Part shown: positions 32,331-43,463 of the stretch, in pieces | Layout of the letters: the number at the start of each line of letters is the position of its first letter | How positions within the stretch are numbered: position 1 is the stretch's first letter | Assembly: GCA_963921425.1 (NCBI GenBank) | Contig: OY992839.1 | Location: forward strand, 19,266,910-19,330,909 | Reading direction: 5' to 3' | Length of the DNA: 64,000 nucleotides | From: Dryas octopetala | Lineage: Eukaryota > Streptophyta > Magnoliopsida > Rosales > Rosaceae | Program-made: the position numbers and the translations under genes | The notes under the pieces: generated by a model | What the model was told of the DNA's origin: nothing | What the model saw: the letters and a program-made list of their open reading frames with translations, nothing else | Databases searched by the model: none

Positions 32331-33045
32331 TAAGGGTGTAAATGAGCCAAGCCGAATACCACCGTGCTCAAGCTTGGCTTCTTTTAAATTTTTTGAACTT
32401 GAGCTTGGCTTGGCTTGTTTCTTATATGAGCCGAGCTCGAACGAGCTAAAAAAAATCGAATTCGATACGAACTCGAGCAGTATCGAGCTTATTCACATAA
32501 TTTTATCGAAGATATTTTATTAGCTACTATTTTTAAAAAATATTAATTTCTATCGAACATTTTCTTCTTCAAAGCATTATAATATGTTAATTTAACTTAG
32601 AGTTAATATATATTTTTAATTAAATTAGATAGGCACCAAAGATTTCTTTAAAACACCATATAGATGAATATGGTTTCTATGAAATACAACTATACCAAAT
32701 AATTTCATGTAAACATTGATAACTTATAACATTTGCAAAAATTCTCATTAAAAAAGAGACGTAAGGTAGTAAAAGTATAACCAAACAATACAAAAACAAA
32801 GTAGGAAATAAAAATAGCAAGTCCTCATATAAGCTATGGAAAATAAGGTATGAAACATATAAACTACAAAATACGAGTTGCTCACGAGCTTTTCGAGCCG
32901 AACATACTAAAGTTCAAGCTTGACTTGTTTCTTAAACGAGCGAGCATCGGCTTTGCTTGTTTTTTTTCGAGCTGAGTTTAATCTAACCAAGCTCGAACCG
33001 AACTCGATACGAACTCAAGCTGTATCAAGCCAATTTATAGCCCTA
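32331..33045. mobile_element. Non-autonomous hAT element, 715 bp, rich in GAGCTyG motifs
   Basis: Starts TAAGGGTGTAAATGAGCCAA and ends TTTATAGCCCTA (imperfect inverted ends), flanked by a perfect 8-bp duplication CCCCTAAC (32323-32330 and 33046-33053). Ends are dense in AGCTCGAACGAGC/CTTGGCTTG motifs; the centre is AT-rich. No transposase. Confidence 0.93.
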
Positions 33046-33053
33046 CCCCTAAC

Positions 33054-33980
33054 ACACATTCCAGATTTTTAATATAAATTTGATACTTTATGACGAATTC
33101 ATGTATATGGTGATAATCTTTTAAATCAATTGAAGAGGGTGAATGAACATGAGATGATAATGAAGGAGAAAGATAGAGAGATGGAGAATCTTCTGCTTGC
33201 GATATAACTTGGATGAGAATCATCCATCCCAATATTAACACGATTAGAAATCTCAAATGTCTTTCTTCCATTACTTCTTCACGCACTAATTTTTTTGTTT
33301 TTTAAATGTTTGTCATTTGAAAGGTTACTATATACTATACAGTTTTAAGGTACATACCATTTGACACACTTTAATGGGCAAAGAATTTCAAATTAATATA
33401 GATTTTTATGTTACTTTTAATTAAGCTTATAAAATTTTATATATATGATATGTTGTTTTAAACAAAGAATGGTATATTGACTTATAATATGTAGATTAAA
33501 TATAAATTCAAAAGTTTTTTCAGCAAAACAATGCATGGTCACTTTTTTTTTAATGAAATTGAGAACATTATTCACCGATCAATCGACATTTTTACAGATC
33601 TTTCCGTAGTGTTTTGGTATATTGTAGTGTGACTGCCCTAGTGTACGTTAGGGTTGTTACTACATGAAATTCCTAAAATTTTAGGGTTTGTCAAGGGTTT
33701 AGGGCTTCAGTTTATAGTTAAAGGCAAAAACCCTAATTTAGTGAGTAGACACTAAAGTCTAAATAAACCTTAAAACATAATTAAAAAACTAGAAAAGAAC
33801 AAATTAAACAAGTTGTGGTTGTAACTAAGTCAAAATATAGTGATTGTTATGCAATATTCACAATTCAGTTTGTAGATAATATGAAAGTTGTTTAATTGGG
33901 TGATTTATCGATCGATGAAACCAAATTTTCTTATTGGTATGCAAACTAATTAATATAACATAAACTTTTGGTATTTAAGA
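33054..33980. other. AT-rich intergenic sequence
   Basis: No gene supported. The 83-residue minus-strand frame at 33035-33286 overlaps the hAT end and lacks family features. Confidence 0.4.
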
Positions 33981-33984
33981 TAAA

Positions 33985-34110
33985 AAAGTGGAGATGACCC
34001 AAATGACATCCTAAGTGAAGCGATAGGAAGGGAAGCTTATGCACAAGAAGAAGATGGTCAGGTAGCACAAGAATTGGAGGCACTGAGGAATAATATTGTT
34101 GCAAGTTTAA
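33985..34110 (+). pseudogene. Possible transposase C-terminal scrap (Harbinger-like)
   Basis: The plus strand reads DDPNDILSEAIGREAY, then AQEEDGQVAQELEALRNNIV and ASLMSAS. This acidic, helical tail resembles the C-terminal end of plant HARBI1-like transposases (xxLRDxIAxxM). No catalytic part is next to it. It is a short exon-sized relic with a weak family call. Confidence 0.35.
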
Positions 34111-34944
34111 TGAGTGCATCATCTATTAGACATTTTAATATATATTTATGTAGGAGTAGTTTAATTATTTTTATAAATAAATTTGCCCAAGATTATTTAA
34201 TATTGATGCAGTATGTAGGATTTAGCATACAACATGGGTACGGTAAGCATTCAAGTTTCATTACTTATTCAATTAAAATTATGGTACTTCAATGTGCCAT
34301 TGAAATTATGGCATTGTATTTGTACTATTAAATTTTAATTTTTTTTTGTTGAGAAATAAAATTATAATGGTTTCTTGCAATTATTTTTTCCAAAATTTTT
34401 TTGAAATGATGTGCCAAACATAATAAGTTCATTTGTGTATGGTTGATATATATATCTATATATATTTCTATATTTCTATATTTCTATAATTTTTTTTTTT
34501 CTTGCAAAGTGAAAGTTATGAAAAAATTTAGAAAAAAAATGTATAAACGTAAGTGGAAGTGGTTTTTTAACCAAACAAGTAATTGTAAAAAACTTTCAGC
34601 ATTTTGTCCATTTTAGTCATTACATACAATCAAAACATTTTTAATAATAATATTTACCAAACATATCATAAGAAATCACTTTTTGTATCCACAGCACTTT
34701 TCATAATATAGTTTTAACAGTAATTATTTTCATAGAATAGCAATACCAACCAGCCCTTGATATTGTAAACCTGCACCCATACATGTAGGCCCCATCGTTT
34801 TAGCTTCGAGTAATATCATATTGCAAACAATGTTGAGCATTTGAGCAGGGGGTGACCTGTGAACAAAGGACGAGGGCGTCCTGGCTGCTCCTTATTCTAA
34901 ACAAAGGAAAAGTTGATCGTTTGTTATATACTTATATCCACTCC
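34111..34944. other. AT-rich intergenic sequence
   Basis: Short TATATTTCTA tandem stretch near 34446-34490; otherwise nothing recognised. Confidence 0.4.
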
Positions 34945-35703
34945 TGATTTTAGTAGTCCTTCAAAATCCATAACCTCATTATCTTCTTATTCTGTTGCTT
35001 GTCACTAATTAGAGCCACACATCCACCCACTTCAGCTAGTTGTTCCCTATGGCCAAAATTATTGTAATTATATATAATCTTCCAGTAGATCGGGATAACT
35101 CTGAATCTCTCATCGATCTCCAACATCAAAAGCCAATATAATATTCTTCTGTACGTTTGCCACACAATATCCAATGTATGGGCCGTATGGCCCCATTTAC
35201 GCACACACTAGCAGTATGGTAAAACAACCAACACTTTGAAGGTTCAAGAGGGAGATGATCATTAAGATTGTCTACCTCTATAAGCCTCCATGAATTAGTA
35301 GTACTACTTGAACCCAGTAATGTGAAAATCTTGAACATAAACATCAGATTCATACCCACTTCCGAAAACATTTGCACTTGGAGAACCTTATACTCATTTG
35401 TAAGAGGATTGAACCCAAAGTGGTGTGTAGGTGGAGCATGGGGAAGAATACTTTTCTCTCGAGTGGAGGAACGGAGCGGCCATCCAGTACGATTGATTGC
35501 AATCGAGGTATAACGGAGGTGAAAAACAGATCAAGTCATCGACAGTTTGTGCTTTGTAGAGGCTTTAACGGGGCGCAGGGGCATTGATACGAGGTGGGTG
35601 GCACTGCCTGCAGGTTTTGGACTAATTCCCTTCTTGGTTGATTTGGACAGAGAGGAAGTGTTGCTTCCTTGTGAATTTGTTACAAGTGTTGAGGAGGAGG
35701 CCA
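34945..35703 (-). pseudogene. F-box (FBA-type) pseudogene, paralogue of the gene at 48 kb
   Basis: On the minus strand it retains the FBA-domain order of the F-box gene at 48038-48986: HHFGFNPLTNEYKVLQ, SWRLIEVDNLNDHLPLEPSK, VNGAIRPIHWI, DERFRVIPIYW, LAEVGGCVALIS and LWILKDY. These lie in different frames with stops between, and the N-terminal F-box is not found; the left part starts around a SVQINQEG-like scrap near 35650. It faces the same way as its neighbour, so the two probably arose by tandem duplication. The FBA domain would have bound a degradation substrate for an SCF ubiquitin ligase. Confidence 0.85.
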
Positions 35704-36186
35704 TGGTGAGTGTGCTACTGCTTGTTGCACAAGTTTCTGTGGATGCTTAAGAAATAAGGGTTACGATGAGGCGGGACTGTTCCTAAGATTTCAGAGGCTT
35801 TGTGCAAAGTTTTAACAAAGGGATCCCCTTAAATTGTCTCATATAAAAAAAAATATATAACTGCACAACACCCAGAAGCCCTAAAATAAAGGGGATAGAA
35901 ATTGTGTGGATTGTTCCTTGCTATAAAACCCTTAACAAAATCAAGTAAAGGACAAAGACTATAGAATTAGAGTGAATATTTTCGCCTCAAACTATGACTT
36001 CAATTTGGACTTGGGCATCATCATCAAGTAATTATACAAAAGAAAATTGTACTGAACTTAAAAAAAAAATAATAATAATAATAATAATTTACGGCCAAGA
36101 ATATATATATGTTTAACCATCTCAATATATAGGTCTAGATGGCAGCTGGAATACAAGATCGATATTAATTGGCAAACTTGTAGTTT
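35704..36186. other. Spacer between F-box paralogues
   Basis: Non-coding; (AAT)n near 36069-36090. It should include the 3' flank of the interrupted F-box gene. Confidence 0.4.
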
Positions 36187-36457
36187 CTAGATAACCATGG
36201 CAATTAAACAATTGATCGATCGTGATGATGAATATATGCTATCATCACAGCTAGTAATTGACAACAATTGAGCATGAGCTGTAAGTAACCCAATGGGAAA
36301 AATAACTTTGCTCTTCCTGTAACTTTTAGTCTCCATATTGTAAAGAAGCAGCCATCCATGGTCCCTTGATTCTCTTGTATCGCAATGGAGCAGCAGCTCA
36401 CCTGTGTGGACCATACACAAAACAACAGGGTATCCCAATTTCTTTATGTAATTATAT
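36187..36457 (-). pseudogene. F-box gene, 3' part, cut off by the CACTA insertion
   Basis: C-terminal end of the F-box gene whose 5' part is at 48038-48986. Minus-strand frame LGYPVVLCMVHTGELLLHCD, then GWLLLYNMETKSYRKSKV and INCLIAMVI* matches the last beta-rich repeat and tail of FBA proteins (hTGELLL, Ll.YnxetkxxrkvkV). It begins right at the TAT target duplication (36455-36457) of the 11.6-kb CACTA element. Joined across the element the two parts would give about 405 codons, normal for the family, but they are now out of phase at the join, so decay continued after insertion. Confidence 0.88.
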
Positions 36458-39416
36458 CACTACTACAAAATAGCAATCAGACGACGGATTTTCACCGTTG
36501 TGTGAGTTTCTAATTTACCGTCGTCTAATCGATCGATGTCTATTCATACCCCAATAGACAACGGATAAAATCCATTGTCCTGGTGCACCTACACAACGGT
36601 TATACATGGACAACCGTTGTATATACACTCTTAAAAATCAATAATTTAGAGGATACCGTTGTTGAGTGCCAATCTACACATCGGTTTATATTTAATAACC
36701 GATGTGTGAATATATGTTAAACAACGGTTATCTTATGTAAAACATGAGTTTTACAACTATATTAGATAGAAACACGAAGGGATATACCCATTAAGACAAC
36801 GGTTTAGGCATAATAATCGTTGTGTAGGCTATTGAAAATAGGTGTATTATCATGTCTATAGGTCTTTTATACTGCGGTGTTTACAAGAAACCGTTGTATA
36901 AATGCATTAAGAACATTGAGTTTTAATTATATAACCGTTGTATATACTTATTTGGTACATCGGTTTTATGTTATAAATTGTTGTATGAAGCCATTTAGCA
37001 CAATGACTTTTTAAGATTTGTGTGGCATGCTTTTAGATTAGATAATGGTTTCTAATATTGAACCATTGTAAGTTAAGAATACAGACCACGCTTTTGATTG
37101 AAAAACTGTTGTATTATATGCATGTTTACATCTGTTTTAAGAAGCACCCAATTGTCTTTGCTATAATACCATAATGCAATTATGAACAAAATGCACAACC
37201 TGAGATTGGTTTTTTTTGGGTACATTCCTAACAAATATATATTCACAAATAACCATTTGCTCAAGTTTAAACTAATCCACAATATTAAAGGATTTTGGAA
37301 TTTATAAAGTACCAAATCATATATATAAAGTATTTTAAGGTAATACTTGTATATTCATGGCAAAAAAAAAAAAAGCAGGTAGTAATTGTATATATATATC
37401 TAGCTTACTACATTTCTTAACCCAATGCCATATACAAAAAACCAGCCATGCCATACACAAAAACCCTCCATGCCATACAAAAAAACCAACCATAATCTAT
37501 CTAATCACTAGCAAGCCTATCAATCATTAATATCCCCCAATTAAGCTAATCTAGTTAGCTAAACACATGACCTACAAAATCAAGTTCACAATGTTGTCAT
37601 GCAAAAATCCAACATGTAAGTTTACATTTACTGCCCCAAAAAGTTTGCCCATTCAGCCCAGACATCGTCGATATCTTCTTGGATATATGTGTTGTCCTTC
37701 CTTCTCTTCTACTGAAACAAGGCAAAAATAGATAGAGCACTATATTTCAGAATAAACTAACAGAACAATCTGCCATACACAAAAATCAACAAGCTGAAAT
37801 CAACAAATTCTGCCATACACAAAACTAAACAAGCTCAAATCAATACAAAATCAGCCAAGTTTGTCAAGCTGCCACAAATCCAACAAGACATGAACTTAAT
37901 TCCAAAGCAAAATCAGAAAAAACTAGCCAAGATAAGAAACAAAAGCTGCCACAAAATCCAACAAGACATGAACTTCCTAAGAAAAAACAAGCTATGAACT
38001 TCCTAAGCAAATGCTTTCAACAATATGCCATATATGATATATATTCTAAATGCCATATTCTGTTGGAGTTTTTCAAATCAATCAAATCAGCAAAGAAACA
38101 AAAGCTGCCACAAAATCCAACAAGTCATGAACTTCCTAAGCAAAATCAGCAAAAACCATATGCCCCTAAATTGATAAGCTCAAATCCAGCAAGTTTTCCA
38201 TGCCTGCACCCAACACCCTCATGCTCACCCAAAACAGAATACCCAAAGTTAATTAATTAGTTTCCTTTTATTCCCTTAGAATTTTCCAATCTTTCAGCCA
38301 CCAAAATAATAAAAGCACATTATAAATTGCCACAAGACATGAACTTCCCTTACAAAGTGGATAACTTCCTCAATTAAAATAATGATTCAAGTACCATAGT
38401 GATCAATTTATGGATTTAAAGAGAACAAATAGAATGACATTTATTACTAATGAATACAAAGAGAAAATGTACAACATATGGGCATATATAGAGACACACA
38501 CAGTAAAAAAGATCATGAGAAAAAGTACCTGGACAGTGAATCCTGCATAAACTTTATAGTAGTGATACCTTGTACAAGCTACTACAAAAAAAAAAATAAA
38601 AAAAAATATTACATCTTGACAAAAAAAATTACATCTTCAAGACTCCTACTCATGTACAAGCCATTTAATAATTTTCTTCAAGAGATTTGTAGATGGTAGC
38701 AGCTGTTAGAGGCCCAACAAAAATGTTTCTACAAACATATTTCTACAATATTGTTAAGGAGAAAGCAATTGAGAATTATAACCACCTTGCCAAACCATAA
38801 TTTAAGAAAGAAAAAAATTACATAACTGCATTATGTATTTAGTTTCCCAATTCTGTAGAAGCAGAAAATTAATAAAAGAGAAAAAAAGTTATAAAATACA
38901 AAAAAGCAGAAGACAAAGAATGAATTGCAACCAAGAACAATCTGAAAGAGACCTGTTCAGCCATTCTTTCTCCTTTTTTCCTAGTCATATCACTAATAAA
39001 AGACTTGAGGCTTCAAACAGGTCCATTTAAAATTCTAATAGTGACTAATATAAGCTAAATGATTAATTTAGTACTTGGTTGACTAACTAGCTTTTAAATT
39101 TTTCTGCATTCAGCTTCCTCTGTGAGTGAAAATCATATGATACTTGAGCATCTATACCTGTACAAAAAAAATTATATTTGTCAGAACCTGGCAATTGGGC
39201 TCATGTAATAACTAGTTCTGGCCACTAGTTATTGAACCAAACCAATATTCACTTATAACTGTTGGAAGGACTATGCAAGATACAAAATAAAAAGATGGCT
39301 AAAATTTTTCTCAAAAGAAAGATACAAAATAAAATGTACAGCAGAGAACAAGGAATTAAATTATAAATGTGCATGGATTCATGAAGGCTTCAACAGTATT
39401 GCATCCATGTATCCTC

Positions 39417-39745
39417 TTACTGCCATACATGAGGTACATTGCCATTATTTCTCTCAATGCTATCATCCAGAATCCTATTCCCAACACTAAAAAGTGATCG
39501 AGTAGATGCATTCTGTAACAATGAATTGCAGCAATAATAGACTTGGGTTTGACTAAGATAAAGCAAGAATCTATGATATATCAAAGTACCCCTAACAAAA
39601 TGTATAGCAAGAAACAAAATAGGTCAAGAGCTTACATATAAACTGGTTGATCTGATCGATTCCAAAGCCTTAGCATCAGAGAGATTAACATTAGTCCCTT
39701 GCTTCAATTGCTGTCCAAGATGATGTAATAAAGCAGCTGATGGAT
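39417..39745 (-). pseudogene. Captured kinesin-14-like exons inside the CACTA element
   Basis: Two minus-strand exons. The first (about 39745-39642, after a TTTTTAG acceptor) reads DPSAALLHHLGQQLKQGTN then VNLSDAKALESIRSTSLY and ends at GTAAGC. The second (about 39515-39420) reads NASTRSLFSVGNRILDDSIE then RNNGNVPH. This matches the segment before the motor of plant calponin-domain KIN-14 kinesins (LKQGxxxDLxxAKxxExxxSxSLD, then SLLSVVNGILDESxERKNGEIPH, from memory). There is no motor domain here, so it can only be a fragment. Recognised by eye; a protein search would settle it. Confidence 0.6.
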
Positions 39746-39974
39746 CTAAAAACAAGGAGAGAAAGGAAAACAAATATATTAACAATATCAACAGCTTATA
39801 TGCTGGAAAAAACATGATAAATTAATTTAGAAGTTCAAACAAAACTTGGGTCCCTCATTCACTCAACACGTTAATATAAGAACAAAAGATAAAGATTAAA
39901 AGACTAGGAAAAGACTGTAAAACCTGAGAAACAATATACTTGTCAGCAACCATAAATTAAAAGGAGGGGGGCTG

Positions 39975-40023
39975 GGGAAAGCAGTGACAACCAACTTACA
40001 GTGAATGCATTAATTTCAACTAA
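39975..40023 (-). pseudogene. Captured SUD1/DOA10-like exon, 3' end, beyond the nested element
   Basis: Minus strand reads TTAGTTGAAATTAATGCATT then CACT and a GTAAGT donor: LVE-NAFT, the residues that follow GPVFH in SUD1-type proteins. It continues the exon at 46525-46672, from which the nested CACTA element separates it. Confidence 0.65.
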
Positions 40024-40388
40024 CACTACTAGGAAATACCCCATTAGATATCACTAAAAATATATCGGTTTTAAAAAAATTGATATTGTCAAAATTTTTT
40101 ATATCAGTTGGATTTTTAGTTTTCTAAAAATGATGTCTAAATACATTTATATATCGCCAAGTTTTTAAATTCGATATCCAAATTTTTGGTAGAAATTAAA
40201 ATTCTATAATAACCGATATCTAAACCATAAACTGATATTAATTGTTTCAGCTAAAAATCAAATATACAAATTTTTGCTACAACTTAAATGTTTTGACTTA
40301 AGTTAGACCCGACACTCCCCCCCTCTCAAACACAATTAACACAGAAACACTATAGCTCAGACACTCCTCTCACACTCCTCTCACCCTG

Positions 40389-40390
<2 letters not shown>

Positions 40391-40466
<76 letters not shown>
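40391..40466 (+). repeat. (CT)n microsatellite in the nested CACTA element
   Basis: About 38 CT units, followed by GC-richer CGTCGCGTCGCC sequence. Looks like the leader of a captured plant gene. Confidence 0.9.
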
Positions 40467-40468
<2 letters not shown>

Positions 40469-42113
40469 CCACGCCCTCATCGTCGCGTCGCCGTTCTCAC
40501 AGTCCTGGTCATCGTCGCGTAGTTGACCTTAGCCATATCGTCGGCCCTCAAGAGCTTTCTCTGCCTCACTCATCGTCCTGGGTTGCAGCCAAAAGGTAAG
40601 ATTAGTCATCGTCCTAGGTTCTCTCTTTCTCTCTGTCCTCGATCTTCTCTCTATCTCATCCTGGGTTCTCTCTTTCTCTATGTCCTCTTCTCTCTTTACT
40701 GAAATTAGGGTTTCAAAATTGGGCTTTTCTATTGTTTAGGTTTTTCTTCAAATTATGGATTTCTTAGCTAGGTTCGTATGCTTCATGAAATTAGGGATCT
40801 GGTGCATTTGTTTCTTCAAATTAGGGTTAATTTTTTGTGGGCTTAATGCTTCATTTGCTTCTTTTAATTAGGGGGTTATTCTGTGGTTTTCTTGGCATGA
40901 TTGATTCTGTGAATTAACTTAGGAATTTTGGGTTTTTATTTGTGCTGATTATGGCTTTTGGTTTCAGCACCACAGGAGCTTTGGTAGGTGTACAATTTCT
41001 TTCGACTTGGGAGCTTGTGAGCCTGAGCGAGCTGCAGCGAGTGTATTGTGATAACGAGCTATATAAGGTTTGCCTTTTCTCTATATAGCTGCATTGTGAT
41101 AACGAGCTTTTGTATTGTGTTTCTCTAGTAGCTCATTTCATTTCCTCTGCAAGTAATTCCACAGATAGAGTACTACAGTATCAGCAAGATCTCTGCTTTC
41201 ATGGTTAGACCCTTGACACATAATAATTAATAAATTATAATTTAATTCATTACCCCTCCCAGGTTCAAAAAAAATTAAAACATGCATATATCAGATTCAA
41301 AATAAGGTACAACTTGACACAGCTAGCTGCAATATTATTTCATGCGGTTGAATTATGGAGATGTATTGTGGTTCATGTGGTCCTGACCCTTGCTAGCTAA
41401 CAGTAGTCAACATATATATATTCCCTTGCCTTGTGTACAAGCTAGGATAGATTGATTGCGTGGTGGTGGTTGTATGAAGTAAATGGGTATTTACACTCTG
41501 CATTCAAATTTGGGGTCTAAAAAGCACAAGCAGCTAGCATGCACTCAATTAGCTGATCGACCAGCTATATAGCCCAGTTTAATTATATATGTACCTTATT
41601 AACAAGTACTGGTAACTGTCCCTCACTTAATGCCTAGCTAGCTTCTATGATCTGATCACATAGTGACTAAAATTAAGTAACTACTCATTCAAATGATCAC
41701 TTCAATACATCTAGCAATATCATGATCATCTTGTATTCTGTGCACCAGCTAGCTGTTCGAATTTTGTTCAATTTCCAATGGTAATATTCAGCTAGCTTTA
41801 TGAAACCCATATTTTTGTTTGGGTGCAAATATGCAAATACCAAGAAAACCCAACAATATATATCTACTAGCTAGATGAAATAAAATGAAAATTTGATTCT
41901 TTATTTTGCAAAAGTCACTGTAGTTTTGAAGATGAAAGAAGTATGAAACCAATATATATTGCTTCATTCATAATTCATATATGCATCCAATTAAGTTCCC
42001 AAAAATTAATCTAAGATTATGTATAGAGGCCAGTATATGGTACATACTACATATATATAGCATGGTCGATCTAAAACAAGCAAAACATATGGAAATTGGA
42101 TGGTGCATGTTCG

Positions 42114-42134
42114 ATGGGGTATTTCCTTGTAGTG
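42114..42134. repeat. Extra internal CACTA terminus
   Basis: ATGGGGTATTTCCTTGTAGT followed by G is the same as the right end of the nested element (ATGGGGTATTTCCTAGTAGTG at 46501-46521) with one change. It may record an older insertion, or a composite origin of the 6.5-kb element. Confidence 0.7.
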
Positions 42135-42714
42135 TTACTTAATTTTTTTTTTTTTAAACATATTGAATATATATATATATATACATTTGTATATATTTGG
42201 GTTTGTGTTGCTTTTGTTGTACGTTTTACGAATATGGTTGTTTGTGAGGGTATGATTGGTAGCTGAATAGAATGGAGGAAAGAAGAAGAAAGTTAGTGCT
42301 CAAGTGTTTTTTGTTATTTCAATATGATGACTATTCTACACGAGGCTTGTTTGACTTCGTTAAAATGATAGACGAATCAAGGAAAGGCATACAAGGAATC
42401 GGGGGGGTACTTGGTTGATCAATGTGGGGTGAAGTAAATAATGAGTTTGTGGGGTAAATTAAGATACTAGAGGAAAAGGGTGGGTCTGATTGACTTCAAA
42501 TTCGTGTTTGGAAGTACTTTGGTCTTTGGTATGATGTGGTTGGCTATTTCTTTTTCAGTTTTATTTTTGGGTTCATAGAATAGTTTTAGAGTCTAAGTGG
42601 ATGTATCAGATACTGATACTTTCAGAAGGGATTAGAATAGTTTCAAAACATCTTCCCAAGAAAATGTTATGTTTGCAATCTCATATGTGTTTTCCATCTT
42701 TGGACTTTTTACAG

Positions 42715-42810
42715 ATATCAGCATGGCGAAGTAGAGGATGTCTTCCTGTCGTGATTGAAGGTACAGCTTCGATTATTGAAATTCAGCAAAAAGATCCTCA
42801 CTTTATGTAC
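42715..42810 (+). pseudogene. Captured LAS1-like exon fragment
   Basis: After a TTTTTACAG acceptor the plus strand is open as ISAWRSRGCLPVVIEGTASI then IEIQQKDPHFMY. From memory this matches the N-terminal helix region of plant LAS1 (ribosome biogenesis, ITS2 processing): RISxWRSRGCLPVxIExTASIIEIQQKDPxFR. Only this exon is recognised, so it is a transduplicated fragment and not a functional gene. Confidence 0.55.
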
Positions 42811-43205
42811 TATACCTTTTATTCTCAAATTTACAAGCTTACATTAGGCCCATTTGGTCTTATTGGTCTTATTGGTTGAGTTTGCTGAGATGGGGTTTTA
42901 TCTAGGCTAGCTTTTGAATATGATATTGCAGTAAACTATATATTGCTATAACAAGTTTGTACTTGGTTTGATTGGAGATGTTTCTTTCCTTCATTAAGTA
43001 GGTAAATATAGCTAATTTTCCTTCATAAGGTATTTAATTCGGATGCTTGCAGTAATATATTGTTAGTTAAGAACTTCATTTTTTCATCATTGTATGGATG
43101 CTTCTTTCTTTTTCCCTGTTCTCCTTTCTTAATCTAGAATAAGTTTGATTAGTGAGGAATTTCTCAAAGTTTTTCCTCTTATTTTTTGAAATAGGGTTTT
43201 GAAAT

Positions 43206-43463
43206 GTGGAGAGGGAATGGAGAGCTATGAAGCGTTCTCCCAAATCCCATCGACAACAACAACAACCACATGGATCACCATCACCACCACCACCACCACC
43301 ACCACAATCCTCCTACTCTCAACCAATTCATTCATCCCTTGAAACACCCAGCACCCTTTGTTCTCTCTGTTTCTGTCACTCTCTCACTCCCTCTTTGCCT
43401 GATTCATCCTCTTGGTCATTATCAATTTCTGAGGTAAACCCTAACTCCCAATTTCTAAGGTAA
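43206..43463 (+). other. Open Ser/Pro-rich frame with CAC/CAA repeats in the nested CACTA element
   Basis: An 85-codon frame (MKRSPKSHRQQQQPHGSP, eight Pro in a row, then Ser-rich) driven partly by (CAA)n and (CAC)n repeats at 43251-43302. It could be another captured first exon, but low complexity makes a call impossible. It ends near repeated AACTCCCAATTTCTGAGGTA segments (43437-43485). Confidence 0.3.
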
